A stretch of DNA of 64,000 nt, from NCBI GenBank assembly GCA_032622095.1, contig CP136061.1:263160077-263224076 (forward strand). The letters are read 5' to 3'. This DNA comes from Siphonodentalium dalli. Taxonomy: Eukaryota > Mollusca > Scaphopoda > Gadilida > Siphonodentaliidae. Under the pieces are notes generated by a model. That model did not search any database and had not been told where the DNA came from. It saw only the letters and a list, made by a program, of their open reading frames with translations. Numbering within the stretch: position 1 is the stretch's first letter; every line of letters starts with the position of its first letter. Both the position numbers and the translations under genes were made by a program. Below, in pieces: positions 1 to 15,032 of this stretch.

Positions 1-1207
1 TATTTTTACATAAAATGTTAGATTAATATCTTCTCGACATCATTGCAACATTTTATTGACCATAATCAAGATGAAAACATGTTTTTTTTCGCTGATGGGA
101 CGGAAGCGAAATTGCAGAACGGGATGGGACGGTATTAGATAGGATGGGACGGTATTAGAAAACGCAGAACAGCTAAGATAGACCCCTAAACTTGCTGTTT
201 AGCAATAATACAGCATGTAGCAGCACCAAAATGGCTCTATATGGTCATCAGTGCAGCATTTTATTGGTGATCCCATTTTATTGACCATAATCAAGATGAA
301 AACATGATTTTTTTCGCTGATGGGACGGAAGCGAAATTGCAGAACGAAAATGTAAACACCAAATCACCCCATGCATTCACATTTCCCCGTCCCGCGGCGA
401 TATTTTTACATAAAATGTTAGATTAACATCTTCTCGACATCATTGTAACATTTTATTGACCATAATCAAGATGAAAACATGTTTTTTTTCGCTGATGGGA
501 CGGAAGCGAAATTGCAGAACGGGATGGGACGGTATTAGATAGGATGGGACGGTATTAGAAAACGCAGAACAGCTAAGATAGACCCCTAAACTTGCTGTTT
601 AGCAATAATACAGCATGTAGCAGCACCAAAATGGCTCTATATGGTCATCAGTGCAGCATTTTATTGGTGATCCCATTTTAATGACCATAATCAAGATGAA
701 AACATGTTTTTTTTCGCTGATGGGACGGAAGCGAAATTGCAGAACGAAAATGTAAACAAACACCAAATCACCCCATGCATTCACATTTCACCATCCCGCG
801 GCGATATTTTTACATAAAATGTTAGATTAACATCTTCTCGACATCATTGTAACATTTTATTGACCATAATCAAGATGAAAACATGTTTTTTTTTCGCTGA
901 TGGGACGGAAGCGAAATTGCAGAACGGGATGGGACGGTATTAGATAGGATGGGACGGTATTAGAAAACGCAGAACAGCTAAGATAGACCCCTAAACTTGC
1001 TGTTTAGCAATAATACAGCATGTAGCAGCACCAAAATGGCTCTATATGGTCATCAGTGCAGCATTTTATTGGTGATCCCATTTTATTGACCATAATCAAG
1101 ATGAAAACATGTTTTTTTTCGCTGATGGAACGGAAGCGAAATTGCAGAACGAAAATGTAAACAAACACCAAATCACCCCATGCATTCACATTTCACCATC
1201 CCGCGGC

Positions 1208-1386
1208 GATATTTTTACATAAAATGTTAGATTAACATCTTCTCGACATCATTGTAACATTTTATTGACCATAATCAAGATGAAAACATGTTTTTTTTCG
1301 CTGATGGGACGGAAGCGAAATTGCAGAACGAAAATGTAAACAAACACCAAATCACCCCATGCATTCACATTTCCCCGTCCCGCGGC
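1208..1386. repeat. Short 179-bp satellite monomer (1 of 4)
   Basis: This unit goes from the first internal ~70-bp duplicate straight into the sequence that normally follows the second duplicate. It lacks the ~223 bp with the two GGACGGTATTAGA boxes and the AAATGGCTCTATATGG part. This is what a deletion or unequal crossover between the two duplicates would leave. Confidence 0.93.
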
Positions 1387-3002
1387 GATATTTTTACATA
1401 AAATGTTAGATTAACATCTTCTCGACATCATTGCAACATTTTATTGACCATAATCAAGATGAAAACATGTTTTTTTTCGCTGATGGGACGGAAGCGAAAT
1501 TGCAGAACGGGATGGGACGGTATTAGATAGGATGGGACGGTATTAGAAAACGCAGAACAGCTAAGATAGACCCCTAAACTTGCTGTTTAGCAATAATACA
1601 GCATGTAGCAGCACCAAAATGGCTCTATATGGTCATCAGTGCAGCATTTTATTGGTGATCCCATTTTATTGACCATAATCAAGATGAAAACATGTTTTTT
1701 TTCGCTGATGGGACGGAAGCGAAATTGCAGAACGAAAATGTAAACACCAAATCACCCCATGCATTCACATTTCCCCGTCCCGCGGCGATATTTTTACATA
1801 AAATGTTAGATTAATATCTTCTCGACATCATTGTAACATTTTATTGACCATAATCAAGATGAAAACATGTTTTTTTTCGCTGATGGGACGGAAGCGAAAT
1901 TGCAGAACGGGATGGAACGGTATTAGATAGGATGGGACGGTATTAGAAAACGCAGAACAGCTAAGATAGACCCCTAAACTTGCTGTTTAGCAATAATACA
2001 GCATGTAGCAGCACCAAAATGGCTCTATATGGTCATCAGTGCAGCATTTTATTGGTGATCCCATTTTATTGACCATAATCAAGATGAAAACATGTTTTTT
2101 TTCGCTGATGGGACGGAAGCGAAATTGCAGAACGAAAATGTAAACAAACACCAAATCACCCCATGCATTCACATTTCACCATCCCGCGGCGATATTTTTA
2201 CATAAAATGTTAGATTAACATCTTCTCGACATCATTGTAACATTTTATTGACCATAATCAAGATGAAAACATGTTTTTTTTCGCTGATGGGACGGAAGCG
2301 AAATTGCAGAACGGGATGGGACGGTATTAGATAGGATGGGACGGTATTAGAAAACGCAGAACAGCTAAGATAGACCCCTAAACTTGCTGTTTAGCAATAA
2401 TACAGCATGTAGCAGCACCAAAATGGCTCTATATGGTCATCAGTGCAGCATTTTATTGGTGATCCCATTTTATTGACCATAATCAAGATGAAAACATGTT
2501 TTTTTTTCGCTGATGGGACGGAAGCGAAATTGCAGAACGAAAATGTAAACACCAAATCACCCCATGCATTCACATTTCCCCGTCCCGCGGCGATATTTTT
2601 ACATAAAATGTTAGATTAATATCTTCTCGACATCATTGCAACATTTTATTGACCATAATCAAGATGAAAACATGTTTTTTTTCGCTGATGGGACGGAAGC
2701 GAAATTGCAGAACGGGATGGGACGGTATTAGATAGGATGGGACGGTATTAGAAAACGCAGAACAGCTAAGATAGACCCCTAAACTTGCTGTTTAGCAATA
2801 ATACAGCATGTAGCAGCACCAAAATGGCTCTATATGGTCATCAGTGCAGCATTTTATTGGTGATCCCATTTTATTGACCATAATCAAGATGAAAACATGT
2901 TTTTTTTCGCTGATGGGACGGAAGCGAAATTGCAGAACGAAAATGTAAACACCAAATCACCCCATGCATTCACATTTCCCCGTCCCGCGGCGATATTTTT
3001 AC

Positions 3003-5360
3003 ATGAAATGTTAGATTAACATCTTCTCGACATCATTGTAACATTTTATTGACCATAATCAAGATGAAAACATGTTTTTTTTCGCTGATGGGACGGAAGC
3101 GAAATTGCAGAACGGGATGGGACGGTATTAGATAGGATGGGACGGTATTAGAAAACGCAGAACAGCTAAGATAGACCCCTAAACTTGCTGTTTAGCAATA
3201 ATACAGCATGTAGCAGCACCAAAATGGCTCTATATGGTCATCAGTGCAGCATTTTATTGGTGATCCCATTTTATTGACCATAATCAAGATGAAAACATGT
3301 TTTTTTTCGCTGATGGGACGGAAGCGAAATTGCAGAACGAAAATGTAAACAAACACCAAATCACCCCATGCATTCACATTTCACCATCCCGCGGCGATAT
3401 TTTTACATAAAATGTTAGATTAACATCTTCTCGACATCATTGTAACATTTTATTGACCATAATCAAGATGAAAACATGTTTTTTTTCGCTGATGGGACGG
3501 AAGCGAAATTGCAGAACGGGATGGGACGGTATTAGATAGGATGGGACGGTATTAGAAAACGCAGAACAGCTAAGATAGACCCCTAAACTTGCTGTTTAGC
3601 AATAATACAGCATGTAGCAGCACCAAAATGGCTCTATATGGTCATCAGTGCAGCATTTTATTGGTGATCCCATTTTATTGACCATAATCAAGATGAAAAC
3701 ATGTTTTTTTTCGCTGATGGGACGGAAGCGAAATTGCAGAACGAAAATGTAAACAAACACCAAATCACCCCATACATTCACTTTTCCCCGTCCCGCGGCG
3801 ATATTTTTACATAAAATGTTAGATTAACATCTTCTCGACATCATTGTAACATTTTATTGACCATAATCAAGATGAAAACATGTTTTTTTTCGCTGATGGG
3901 ACGGAAGCGAAATTACAGAACGGGATGGGACGGTATTAGATAGGATGGGACGGTATTAGAAAACGCAGAACAGCTAAGATAGACCCCTAAACTTGCTGTT
4001 TAGCAATAATACAGCATGTAGCAGCACCAAAATGGCTCTATATGGTCATCAGTGCAGCATTTTATTGGTGATCCCATTTTATTGACCATAATCAAGATGA
4101 AAACATGTTTTTTTTCGCTGATGGGACGGAAGCGAAATTGCAGAACGAAAATGTAAACAAACACCAAATCACCCCATGCATTCACATTTCCCCGTCCCGC
4201 GGCGATATTTTTACATAAAATGTTAGATTAACATCTTCTCGACATCATTGTAACATTTTATTGACCATAATCAAGATGAAAACATGTTTTTTTTTCGCTG
4301 ATGGGACGGAAGCGAAATTGCAGAACGGGATGGGACGGTATTAGATAGGATGGGACGGTATTAGAAAACGCAGAACAGCTAAGATAGACCCCTAAACTTG
4401 CTGTTTAGCAATAATACAGCATGTAGCAGCACCAAAATGGCTCTATATGGTCATCAGTGCAGCATTTTATTGGTGGTCCCATTTTATTGACCATAATCAA
4501 GATGAAAACATGTTTTTTTTCGCTGATGGGACGGAAGCGAAATTGCAGAACGAAAATGTAAACAAACACCAAATCACCCCATGCATTCACATTTCCCCGT
4601 CTCGCGGCGATATTTTTACATAAAATGTTAGATTAACATCTTCTCGACATCATTGTAACATTTTATTGACCATAATCAAGATGAAAACATGTTTTTTTTC
4701 GCTGATGGGACGGAAGCGAAATTGCAGAACGGGATGGGACGGTATTAGATAGGATGGGACGGTATTAGAAAACGCAGAACAGCTAAGATAGACCCCTAAA
4801 CTTGCTGTTTAGCAATAATACAGCATGTAGCAGCACCAAAATGGCTCTATATGGTCATCAGTGCAGCATTTTATTGGTGATCCCATTTTATTGACCATAA
4901 TCAAGATGAAAACATGTTTTTTTTCGCTGATGGGACGGAAGCGAAATTGCAGAACGAAAATGTAAACACCAAATCACCCCATGCATTCACATTTCCCCGT
5001 CCCGCGGCGATATTTTTACATAAAATGTTAGATTAATATCTTCTCGACATCATTGCAACATTTTATTGACCATAATCAAGATGAAAACATGTTTTTTTTC
5101 GCTGATGGGACGGAAGCGAAATTGCAGAACGGGATGGGACGGTATTAGATAGGATGGGACGGTATTAGAAAACGCAGAACAGCTAAGATAGACCCCTAAA
5201 CTTGCTGTTTAGCAATAATACAGCATGTAGCAGCACCAAAATGGCTCTATATGGTCATCAGTGCAGCATTTTATTGGTGATCCCATTTTATTGACCATAA
5301 TCAAGATGAAAACATGTTTTTTTTCGCTGATGGGACGGAAGCGAAATTGCAGAACGAAAA
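3003..5360. repeat. Satellite higher-order block, copy 1
   Basis: The block opens with a diagnostic ACATGAAATG (other monomers have ACATAAAATG). It continues through a monomer with CATACATTCACTTTTCC, one with AAATTACAGAAC and one with TTGGTGGTCCC plus CCCCGTCTCGCGG. The same ordered variants recur at 11811 and 15033, so multi-monomer blocks were duplicated, not single monomers. Confidence 0.85.
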
Positions 5361-6612
5361 TGTAAACACCAAATCACCCCATGCATTCACATTTCCCCGT
5401 CCCGCGGCGATATTTTTACATAAAATGTTAGATTAATATCTTCTCGACATCATTGCAACATTTTATTGACCATAATCAAGATGAAAACATGTTTTTTTTC
5501 GCTGATGGGACGGAAGCGAAATTGCAGAACGGGATGGGACGGTATTAGATAGGATGGGACGGTATTAGAAAACGCAGAACAGCTAAGATAGACCCCTAAA
5601 CTTGCTGTTTAGCAATAATACAGCATGTAGCAGCACCAAAATGGCTCTATATGGTCATCAGTGCAGCATTTTATTGGTGATCCCATTTTATTGACCATAT
5701 TCAAGATGAAAACATGTTTTTTTTCGCTGATGGGACGGAAGCGAAATTGCAGAACGAAAATGTAAACACCAAATCACCCCATGCATTCACATTTCCCCGT
5801 CCCGCGGCGATATTTTTACATAGAATGTTAGATTAACATCTTCTCGACATCATTGTAACATTTTATTGACCATAATCAAGATGAAAACATGTTTTTTTTC
5901 GCTGATGGGACGGAAGCGAAATTGCAGAACGGGATGGGACGGTATTAGATAGGATGGGACGGTATTAGAAAACGCAGAACAGCTAAGATAGACCCCTAAA
6001 CTTGCTGTTTAGCAATAATACAGCATGTAGCAGCACCAAAATGGCTCTATATGGTCATCAGTGCAGCATTTTATTGGTGATCCCATTTTATTGACCATAT
6101 TCAAGATGAAAACATGTTTTTTTTCGCTGATGGGACGGAAGCGAAATTGCAGAACGAAAATGTAAACACCAAATCACCCCATGCATTCACATTTCCCCGT
6201 CCCGCGGCGATATTTTTACATAGAATGTTAGATTAACATCTTCTCGACATCATTGTAACATTTTATTGACCATAATCAAGATGAAAACATGTTTTTTTTC
6301 GCTGATGGGACGGAAGCGAAATTGCAGAACGGGATGGGACGGTATTAGATAGGATGGGACGGTATTAGAAAACGCAGAACAGCTAAGATAGACCCCTAAA
6401 CTTGCTGTTTAGCAATAATACAGCATGTAGCAGCACCAAAATGGCTCTATATGGTCATCAGTGCAGCATTTTATTGGTGGTCCCATTTTATTGACCATAA
6501 TCAAGATGAAAACATGTTTTTTTTCGCTGATGGGACGGAAGCGAAATTGCAGAACGAAAATGTAAACAAACACCAAATCACCCCATGCATTCACATTTCA
6601 CCATCCCGCGGC

Positions 6613-6791
6613 GATATTTTTACATAAAATGTTAGATTAACATCTTCTCGACATCATTGTAACATTTTATTGACCATAATCAAGATGAAAACATGTTTTT
6701 TTTCGCTGATGGGACGGAAGCGAAATTGCAGAACGAAAATGTAAACAAACACCAAATCACCCCATGCATTCACATTTCCCCGTCCCGCGGC
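6613..6791. repeat. Short 179-bp satellite monomer (2 of 4)
   Basis: Same 179-bp deletion structure as the unit at 1208. The following monomers also match those after 1386 at a constant offset of 5405, so the short unit was copied as part of a larger block. Confidence 0.93.
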
Positions 6792-8403
6792 GATATTTTT
6801 ACATAAAATGTTAGATTAACATCTTCTCGACATCATTGCAACATTTTATTGACCATAATCAAGATGAAAACATGTTTTTTTTCGCTGATGGGACGGAAGC
6901 GAAATTGCAGAACGGGATGGGACGGTATTAGATAGGATGGGACGGTATTAGAAAACGCAGAACAGCTAAGATAGACCCCTAAACTTGCTGTTTAGCAATA
7001 ATACAGCATGTAGCAGCACCAAAATGGCTCTATATGGTCATCAGTGCAGCATTTTATTGGTGATCCCATTTTATTGACCATAATCAAGATGAAAACATGT
7101 TTTTTTTCGCTGATGGGACGGAAGCGAAATTGCAGAACGAAAATGTAAACACCAAATCACCCCATGCATTCACATTTCCCCGTCCCGCGGCGATATTTTT
7201 ACATAAAATGTTAGATTAATATCTTCTCGACATCATTGTAACATTTTATTGACCATAATCAAGATGAAAACATGTTTTTTTTCGCTGATGGGACGGAAGC
7301 GAAATTGCAGAACGGGATGGAACGGTATTAGATAGGATGGGACGGTATTAGAAAACGCAGAACAGCTAAGATAGACCCCTAAACTTGCTGTTTAGCAATA
7401 ATACAGCATGTAGCAGCACCAAAATGGCTCTATATGGTCATCAGTGCAGCATTTTATTGGTGATCCCATTTTATTGACCATAATCAAGATGAAAACATGT
7501 TTTTTTTCGCTGATGGGACGGAAGCGAAATTGCAGAACGAAAATGTAAACAAACACCAAATCACCCCATGCATTCACATTTCACCATCCCGCGGCGATAT
7601 TTTTACATAAAATGTTAGATTAACATCTTCTCGACATCATTGTAACATTTTATTGACCATAATCAAGATGAAAACATGTTTTTTTTCGCTGATGGGACGG
7701 AAGCGAAATTGCAGAACGGGATGGGACGGTATTAGATAGGATGGGACGGTATTAGAAAACGCAGAACAGCTAAGATAGACCCCTAAACTTGCTGTTTAGC
7801 AATAATACAGCATGTAGCAGCACCAAAATGGCTCTATATGGTCATCAGTGCAGCATTTTATTGGTGATCCCATTTTATTGACCATAATCAAGATGAAAAC
7901 ATGTTTTTTTTCGCTGATGGGACGGAAGCGAAATTGCAGAACGAAAATGTAAACAAACACCAAATCACCCCATACATTCACATTTCCCCGTCCCGCGGCG
8001 ATATTTTTACATAAAATGTTAGATTAACATCTTCTCGACATCATTGTAACATTTTATTGACCATAATCAAGATGAAAACATGTTTTTTTTCGCTGATGGG
8101 ACGGAAGCGAAATTACAGAACGGGATGGGACGGTATTAGATAGGATGGGACGGTATTAGAAAACGCAGAACAGCTAAGATAGACCCCTAAACTTGCTGTT
8201 TAGCAATAATACAGCATGTAGCAGCACCAAAATGGCTCTATATGGTCATCAGTGCAGCATTTTATTGGTGGTCCCATTTTATTGACCATAATCAAGATGA
8301 AAACATGTTTTTTTTCGCTGATGGGACGGAAGCGAAATTGCAGAACGAAAATGTAAACAAACACCAAATCACCCCATGCATTCACATTTCACCATCCCGC
8401 GGC

Positions 8404-8582
8404 GATATTTTTACATAAAATGTTAGATTAACATCTTCTCGACATCAATGTAACATTTTATTGACCATAATCAAGATGAAAACATGTTTTTTTTCGCTGA
8501 TGGGACGGAAGCGAAATTGCAGAACGAAAATGTAAACAAACACCAAATCACCCCATGCATTCACATTTCCCCGTCCCGCGGC
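8404..8582. repeat. Short 179-bp satellite monomer (3 of 4)
   Basis: Same deletion structure, but with a private substitution (CATCAATGTAAC instead of CATCATTGTAAC) and different neighbouring monomers. It may be an independent deletion or a rearranged copy. Confidence 0.92.
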
Positions 8583-11500
8583 GATATTTTTACATAAAAT
8601 GTTAGATTAATATCTTCTCGACATCATTGTAACATTTTATTGACCATAATCAAGATGAAAACATGTTTTTTTTCGCTGATGGGACGGAAGCGAAATTGCA
8701 GAACGGGATGGGACGGTATTAGATAGGATGGGACGGTATTAGAAAACGCAGAACAGCTAAGATAGACCCCTAAACTTGCTGTTTAGCAATAATACAGCAT
8801 GTAGCAGCACCAAAATGGCTCTATATGGTCATCAGTGCAGCATTTTATTGGTGATCCCATTTTATTGACCATAATCAAGATGAAAACATGTTTTTTTTCG
8901 CTGATGGGACGGAAGCGAAATTGCAGAACGAAAATGTAAACAAACACCAAATCACCCCATGCATTCACATTTCCCCGTCCCGCGGCGATATTTTTACATA
9001 AAATGTTAGATTAACATCTTCTCGACATCATTGTAACATTTTATTGACCATAATCAAGATGAAAACATGTTTTTTTTTCGCTGATGGGACGGAAGCGAAA
9101 TTGCAGAACGGGATGGGACGGTATTAGATAGATGGGACGGTATTAGAAAACGCAGAACAGCTAAGATAGACCCCTAAACTTGCTGTTTAGCAATAATACA
9201 GCATGTAGCAGCACCAAAATGGCTCTATATGGTCATCAGTGCAGCATTTTATTGGTGGTCCCATTTTATTGACCATAATCAAGATGAAAACATGTTTTTT
9301 TTCGCTGATGGGACGGAAGCGAAATTGCAGAACGAAAATGTAAACAAACACCAAATCACCCCATGCATTCACATTTCCCCGTCTCGCGGCGATATTTTTA
9401 CATAAAATGTTAGATTAACATCTTCTCGACATCATTGTAACATTTTATTGACCATAATCAAGATGAAAACATGTTTTTTTTCGCTGATGGGACGGAAGCG
9501 AAATTGCAGAACGGGATGGGACGGTATTAGATAGGATGGGACGGTATTAGAAAACGCAGAACAGCTAAGATAGACCCCTAAACTTGCTGTTTAGCAATAA
9601 TACAGCATGTAGCAGCACCAAAATGGCTCTATATGGTCATCAGTGCAGCATTTTATTGGTGATCCCATTTTATTGACCATAATCAAGATGAAAACATGTT
9701 TTTTTTCGCTGATGGGACGGAAGCGAAATTGCAGAACGAAAATGTAAACACCAAATCACCCCATGCATTCACATTTCCCCGTCCCGCGGCGATATTTTTA
9801 CATAAAATGTTAGATTAATATCTTCTCGACATCATTGCAACATTTTATTGACCATAATCAGGATGAAAACATGTTTTTTTTCGCTGATGGGACGGAAGCG
9901 AAATTGCAGAACGGGATGGGACGGTATTAGATAGGATGGGACGGTATTAGAAAACGCAGAACAGCTAAGATAGACCCCTAAACTTGCTGTTTAGCAATAA
10001 TACAGCATGTAGCAGCACCAAAATGGCTCTATATGGTCATCAGTGCAGCATTTTATTGGTGATCCCATTTTATTGACCATAATCAAGATGAAAACATGTT
10101 TTTTTTCGCTGATGGGACGGAAGCGAAATTGCAGAACGAAAATGTAAACACCAAATCACCCCATGCATTCACATTTCCCCGTCCCGCGGCGATATTTTTA
10201 CATAAAATGTTAGATTAACATCTTCTCGACATCATTGTAACATTTTATTGACCATAATCAAGATGAAAACATGTTTTTTTTCGCTGATGGGACGGAAGCG
10301 AAATTGCAGAACGGGATGGGACGGTATTAGATAGGATGGGACGGTATTAGAAAACGCAGAACAGCTAAGATAGACCCCTAAACTTGCTGTTTAGCAATAA
10401 TACAGCATGTAGCAGCACCAAAATGGCTCTATATGGTCATCAGTGCAGCATTTTATTGGTGATCCCATTTTAATGACCATAATCAAGATGAAAACATGTT
10501 TTTTTTCGCTGATGGGACGGAAGCGAAATTGCAGAACGAAAATGTAAACAAACACCAAATCACCCCATGCATTCACATTTCACCATCCCGCGACGATATT
10601 TTTACATAAAATGTTAGATTAACATCTTCTCGACATCATTGTAACATTTTATTGACCATAATCAAGATGAAAACATGTTTTTTTTTCGCTGATGGGACGG
10701 AAGCGAAATTGCAGAACGGGATGGGACGGTATTAGATAGGATGGGACGGTATTAGAAAACGCAGAACAGCTAAGATAGACCCCTAAACTTGCTGTTTAGC
10801 AATAATACAGCATGTAGCAGCACCAAAATGGCTCTATATGGTCATCAGTGCAGCATTTTATTGGTGATCCCATTTTATTGACCATAATCAAGATGAAAAC
10901 ATGTTTTTTTTCGCTGATGGGACGGAAGCGAAATTGCAGAACGAAAATGTAAACAAACACCAAATCACCCCATGCATTCACATTTCACCATCCCGCGGCG
11001 ATATTTTTACATAAAATGTTAGATTAACATCTTCTCGACATCATTGTAACATTTTATTGACCATAATCAAGATGAAAACATGTTTTTTTTCGCTGATGGG
11101 ACGGAAGCGAAATTGCAGAACGGGATGGGACGGTATTAGATAGGATGGGACGGTATTAGAAAACGCAGAACAGCTAAGATAGACCCCTAAACTTGCTGTT
11201 TAGCAATAATACAGCATGTAGCAGCACCAAAATGGCTCTATATGGTCATCAGTGCAGCATTTTATTGGTGATCCCATTTTATTGACCATAATCAAGATGA
11301 AAACATGTTTTTTTTCGCTGATGGGACGGAAGCGAAATTGCAGAACGAAAATGTAAACACCAAATCACCCCATGCATTCACATTTCCCCGTCCCGCGGCG
11401 ATATTTTTACATAAAATGTTAGATTAATATCTTCTCGACATCATTGCAACATTTTATTGACCATAATCAAGATGAAAACATGTTTTTTTTCGCTGATGGG

Positions 11501-11810
11501 ACGGAAGCGAAATTGAGGAACGGGATGGGACGGTATTAGATAGGATGGGACGGTATTAGAAAACGCAGAACAGCTAAGATAGACCCCTAAACTTGCTGTT
11601 TAGCAATAATACAGCATGTAGCAGCACCAAAATGGCTCTATATGGTCATCAGTGCAGCATTTTATTGGTGATCCCATTTTATTGACCATAATCAAGATGA
11701 AAACATGTTTTTTTTCGCTGATGGGACGGAAGCGAAATTGCAGAACGAAAATGTAAACACCAAATCACCCCATGCATTCACATTTCCCCGTCCCGCGGCG
11801 ATATTTTTAC

Positions 11811-14168
11811 ATGAAATGTTAGATTAACATCTTCTCGACATCATTGTAACATTTTATTGACCATAATCAAGATGAAAACATGTTTTTTTTCGCTGATGGG
11901 ACGGAAGCGAAATTGCAGAACGGGATGGGACGGTATTAGATAGGATGGGACGGTATTAGAAAACGCAGAACAGCTAAGATAGACCCCTAAACTTGCTGTT
12001 TAGCAATAATACAGCATGTAGCAGCACCAAAATGGCTCTATATGGTCATCAGTGCAGCATTTTATTGGTGATCCCATTTTATTGACCATAATCAAGATGA
12101 AAACATGTTTTTTTTCGCTGATGGGACGGAAGCGAAATTGCAGAACGAAAATGTAAACAAACACCAAATCACCCCATGCATTCACATTTCACCATCCCGC
12201 GGCGATATTTTTACATAAAATGTTAGATTAACATCTTCTCGACATCATTGTAACATTTTATTGACCATAATCAAGATGAAAACATGTTTTTTTTCGCTGA
12301 TGGGACGGAAGCGAAATTGCAGAACGGGATGGGACGGTATTAGATAGGATGGGACGGTATTAGAAAACGCAGAACAGCTAAGATAGACCCCTAAACTTGC
12401 TGTTTAGCAATAATACAGCATGTAGCAGCACCAAAATGGCTCTATATGGTCATCAGTGCAGCATTTTATTGGTGATCCCATTTTATTGACCATAATCAAG
12501 ATGAAAACATGTTTTTTTTCGCTGATGGGACGGAAGCGAAATTGCAGAACAAAAATGTAAACAAACACCAAATCACCCCATACATTCACTTTTCCCCGTC
12601 CCGCGGCGATATTTTTACATAAAATGTTAGATTAACATCTTCTCGACATCATTGTAACATTTTATTGACCATAATCAAGATGAAAACATGTTTTTTTTCG
12701 CTGATGGGACGGAAGCGAAATTACAGAACGGGATGGGACGGTATTAGATAGGATGGGACGGTATTAGAAAACGCAGAACAGCTAAGATAGACCCCTAAAC
12801 TTGCTGTTTAGCAATAATACAGCATGTAGCAGCACCAAAATGGCTCTATATGGTCATCAGTGCAGCATTTTATTGGTGATCCCATTTTATTGACCATAAT
12901 CAAGATGAAAACATGTTTTTTTTCGCTGATGGGACGGAAGCGAAATTGCAGAACGAAAATGTAAACAAACACCAAATCACCCCATGCATTCACATTTCCC
13001 CGTCCCGCGGCGATATTTTTACATAAAATGTTAGATTAACATCTTCTCGACATCATTGTAACATTTTATTGACCATAATCAAGATGAAAACATGTTTTTT
13101 TTTCGCTGATGGGACGGAAGCGAAATTGCAGAACGGGATGGGACGGTATTAGATAGGATGGGACGGTATTAGAAAACGCAGAACAGCTAAGATAGACCCC
13201 TAAACTTGCTGTTTAGCAATAATACAGCATGTAGCAGCACCAAAATGGCTCTATATGGTCATCAGTGCAGCATTTTATTGGTGGTCCCATTTTATTGACC
13301 ATAATCAAGATGAAAACATGTTTTTTTTCGCTGATGGGACGGAAGCGAAATTGCAGAACGAAAATGTAAACAAACACCAAATCACCCCATGCATTCACAT
13401 TTCCCCGTCTCGCGGCGATATTTTTACATAAAATGTTAGATTAACATCTTCTCGACATCATTGTAACATTTTATTGACCATAATCAAGATGAAAACATGT
13501 TTTTTTTCGCTGATGGGACGGAAGCGAAATTGCAGAACGGGATGGGACGGTATTAGATAGGATGGGACGGTATTAGAAAACGCAGAACAGCTAAGATAGA
13601 CCCCTAAACTTGCTGTTTAGCAATAATACAGCATGTAGCAGCACCAAAATGGCTCTATATGGTCATCAGTGCAGCATTTTATTGGTGATCCCATTTTATT
13701 GACCATAATCAAGATGAAAACATGTTTTTTTTCGCTGATGGGACGGAAGCGAAATTGCAGAACGAAAATGTAAACACCAAATCACCCCATGCATTCACAT
13801 TTCCCCGTCCCGCGGCGATATTTTTACATAAAATGTTAGATTAATATCTTCTCGACATCATTGCAACATTTTATTGACCATAATCAAGATGAAAACATGT
13901 TTTTTTTCGCTGATGGGACGGAAGCGAAATTGCAGAACGGGATGGGACGGTATTAGATAGGATGGGACGGTATTAGAAAACGCAGAACAGCTAAGATAGA
14001 CCCCTAAACTTGCTGTTTAGCAATAATACAGCATGTAGCAGCACCAAAATGGCTCTATATGGTCATCAGTGCAGCATTTTATTGGTGATCCCATTTTATT
14101 GACCATAATCAAGATGAAAACATGTTTTTTTTCGCTGATGGGACGGAAGCGAAATTGCAGAACGAAAA
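11811..14168. repeat. Satellite higher-order block, copy 2
   Basis: Repeats the block at 3003 with a constant offset of 8808 and the same ordered diagnostic variants. One private change is AACAAAAATG for AACGAAAATG near 12550. Confidence 0.85.
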
Positions 14169-15032
14169 TGTAAACACCAAATCACCCCATGCATTCACAT
14201 TTCCCCGTCCCGCGGCGATATTTTTACATAAAATGTTAGATTAACATCTTCTCGACATCATTGTAACATTTTATTGACCATAATCAAGATGAAAACATGT
14301 TTTTTTTCGCTGATGGGACGGAAGCGAAATTGCAGAACGGGATGGGACGGTATTAGATAGGATGGGACGGTATTAGAAAACGCAGAACAGCTAAGATAGA
14401 CCCCTAAACTTGCTGTTTAGCAATAATACAGCATGTAGCAGCACCAAAATGGCTCTATATGGTCATCAGTGCAGCATTTTATTGGTGATCCCATTTTAAT
14501 GACCATAATCAAGATGAAAACATGTTTTTTTTCGCTGATGGGACGGAAGCGAAATTGCAGAACGAAAATGTAAACAAACACCAAATCACCCCATGCATTC
14601 ACATTTCACCATCCCGCGGCGATATTTTTACATAAAATGTTAGATTAACATCTTCTCGACATCATTGTAACATTTTATTGACCATAATCAAGATGAAAAC
14701 ATGTTTTTTTTTCGCTGATGGGACGGAAGCGAAATTGCAGAACGGGATGGGACGGTATTAGATAGGATGGGACGGTATTAGAAAACGCAGAACAGCTAAG
14801 ATAGACCCCTAAACTTGCTGTTTAGCAATAATACAGCATGTAGCAGCACCAAAATGGCTCTATATGGTCATCAGTGCAGCATTTTATTGGTGATCCCATT
14901 TTATTGACCATAATCAAGATGAAAACATGTTTTTTTTCGCTGATGGGACGGAAGCGAAATTGCAGAACGAAAATGTAAACACCAAATCACCCCATGCATT
15001 CACATTTCCCCGTCCCGCGGCGATATTTTTAC

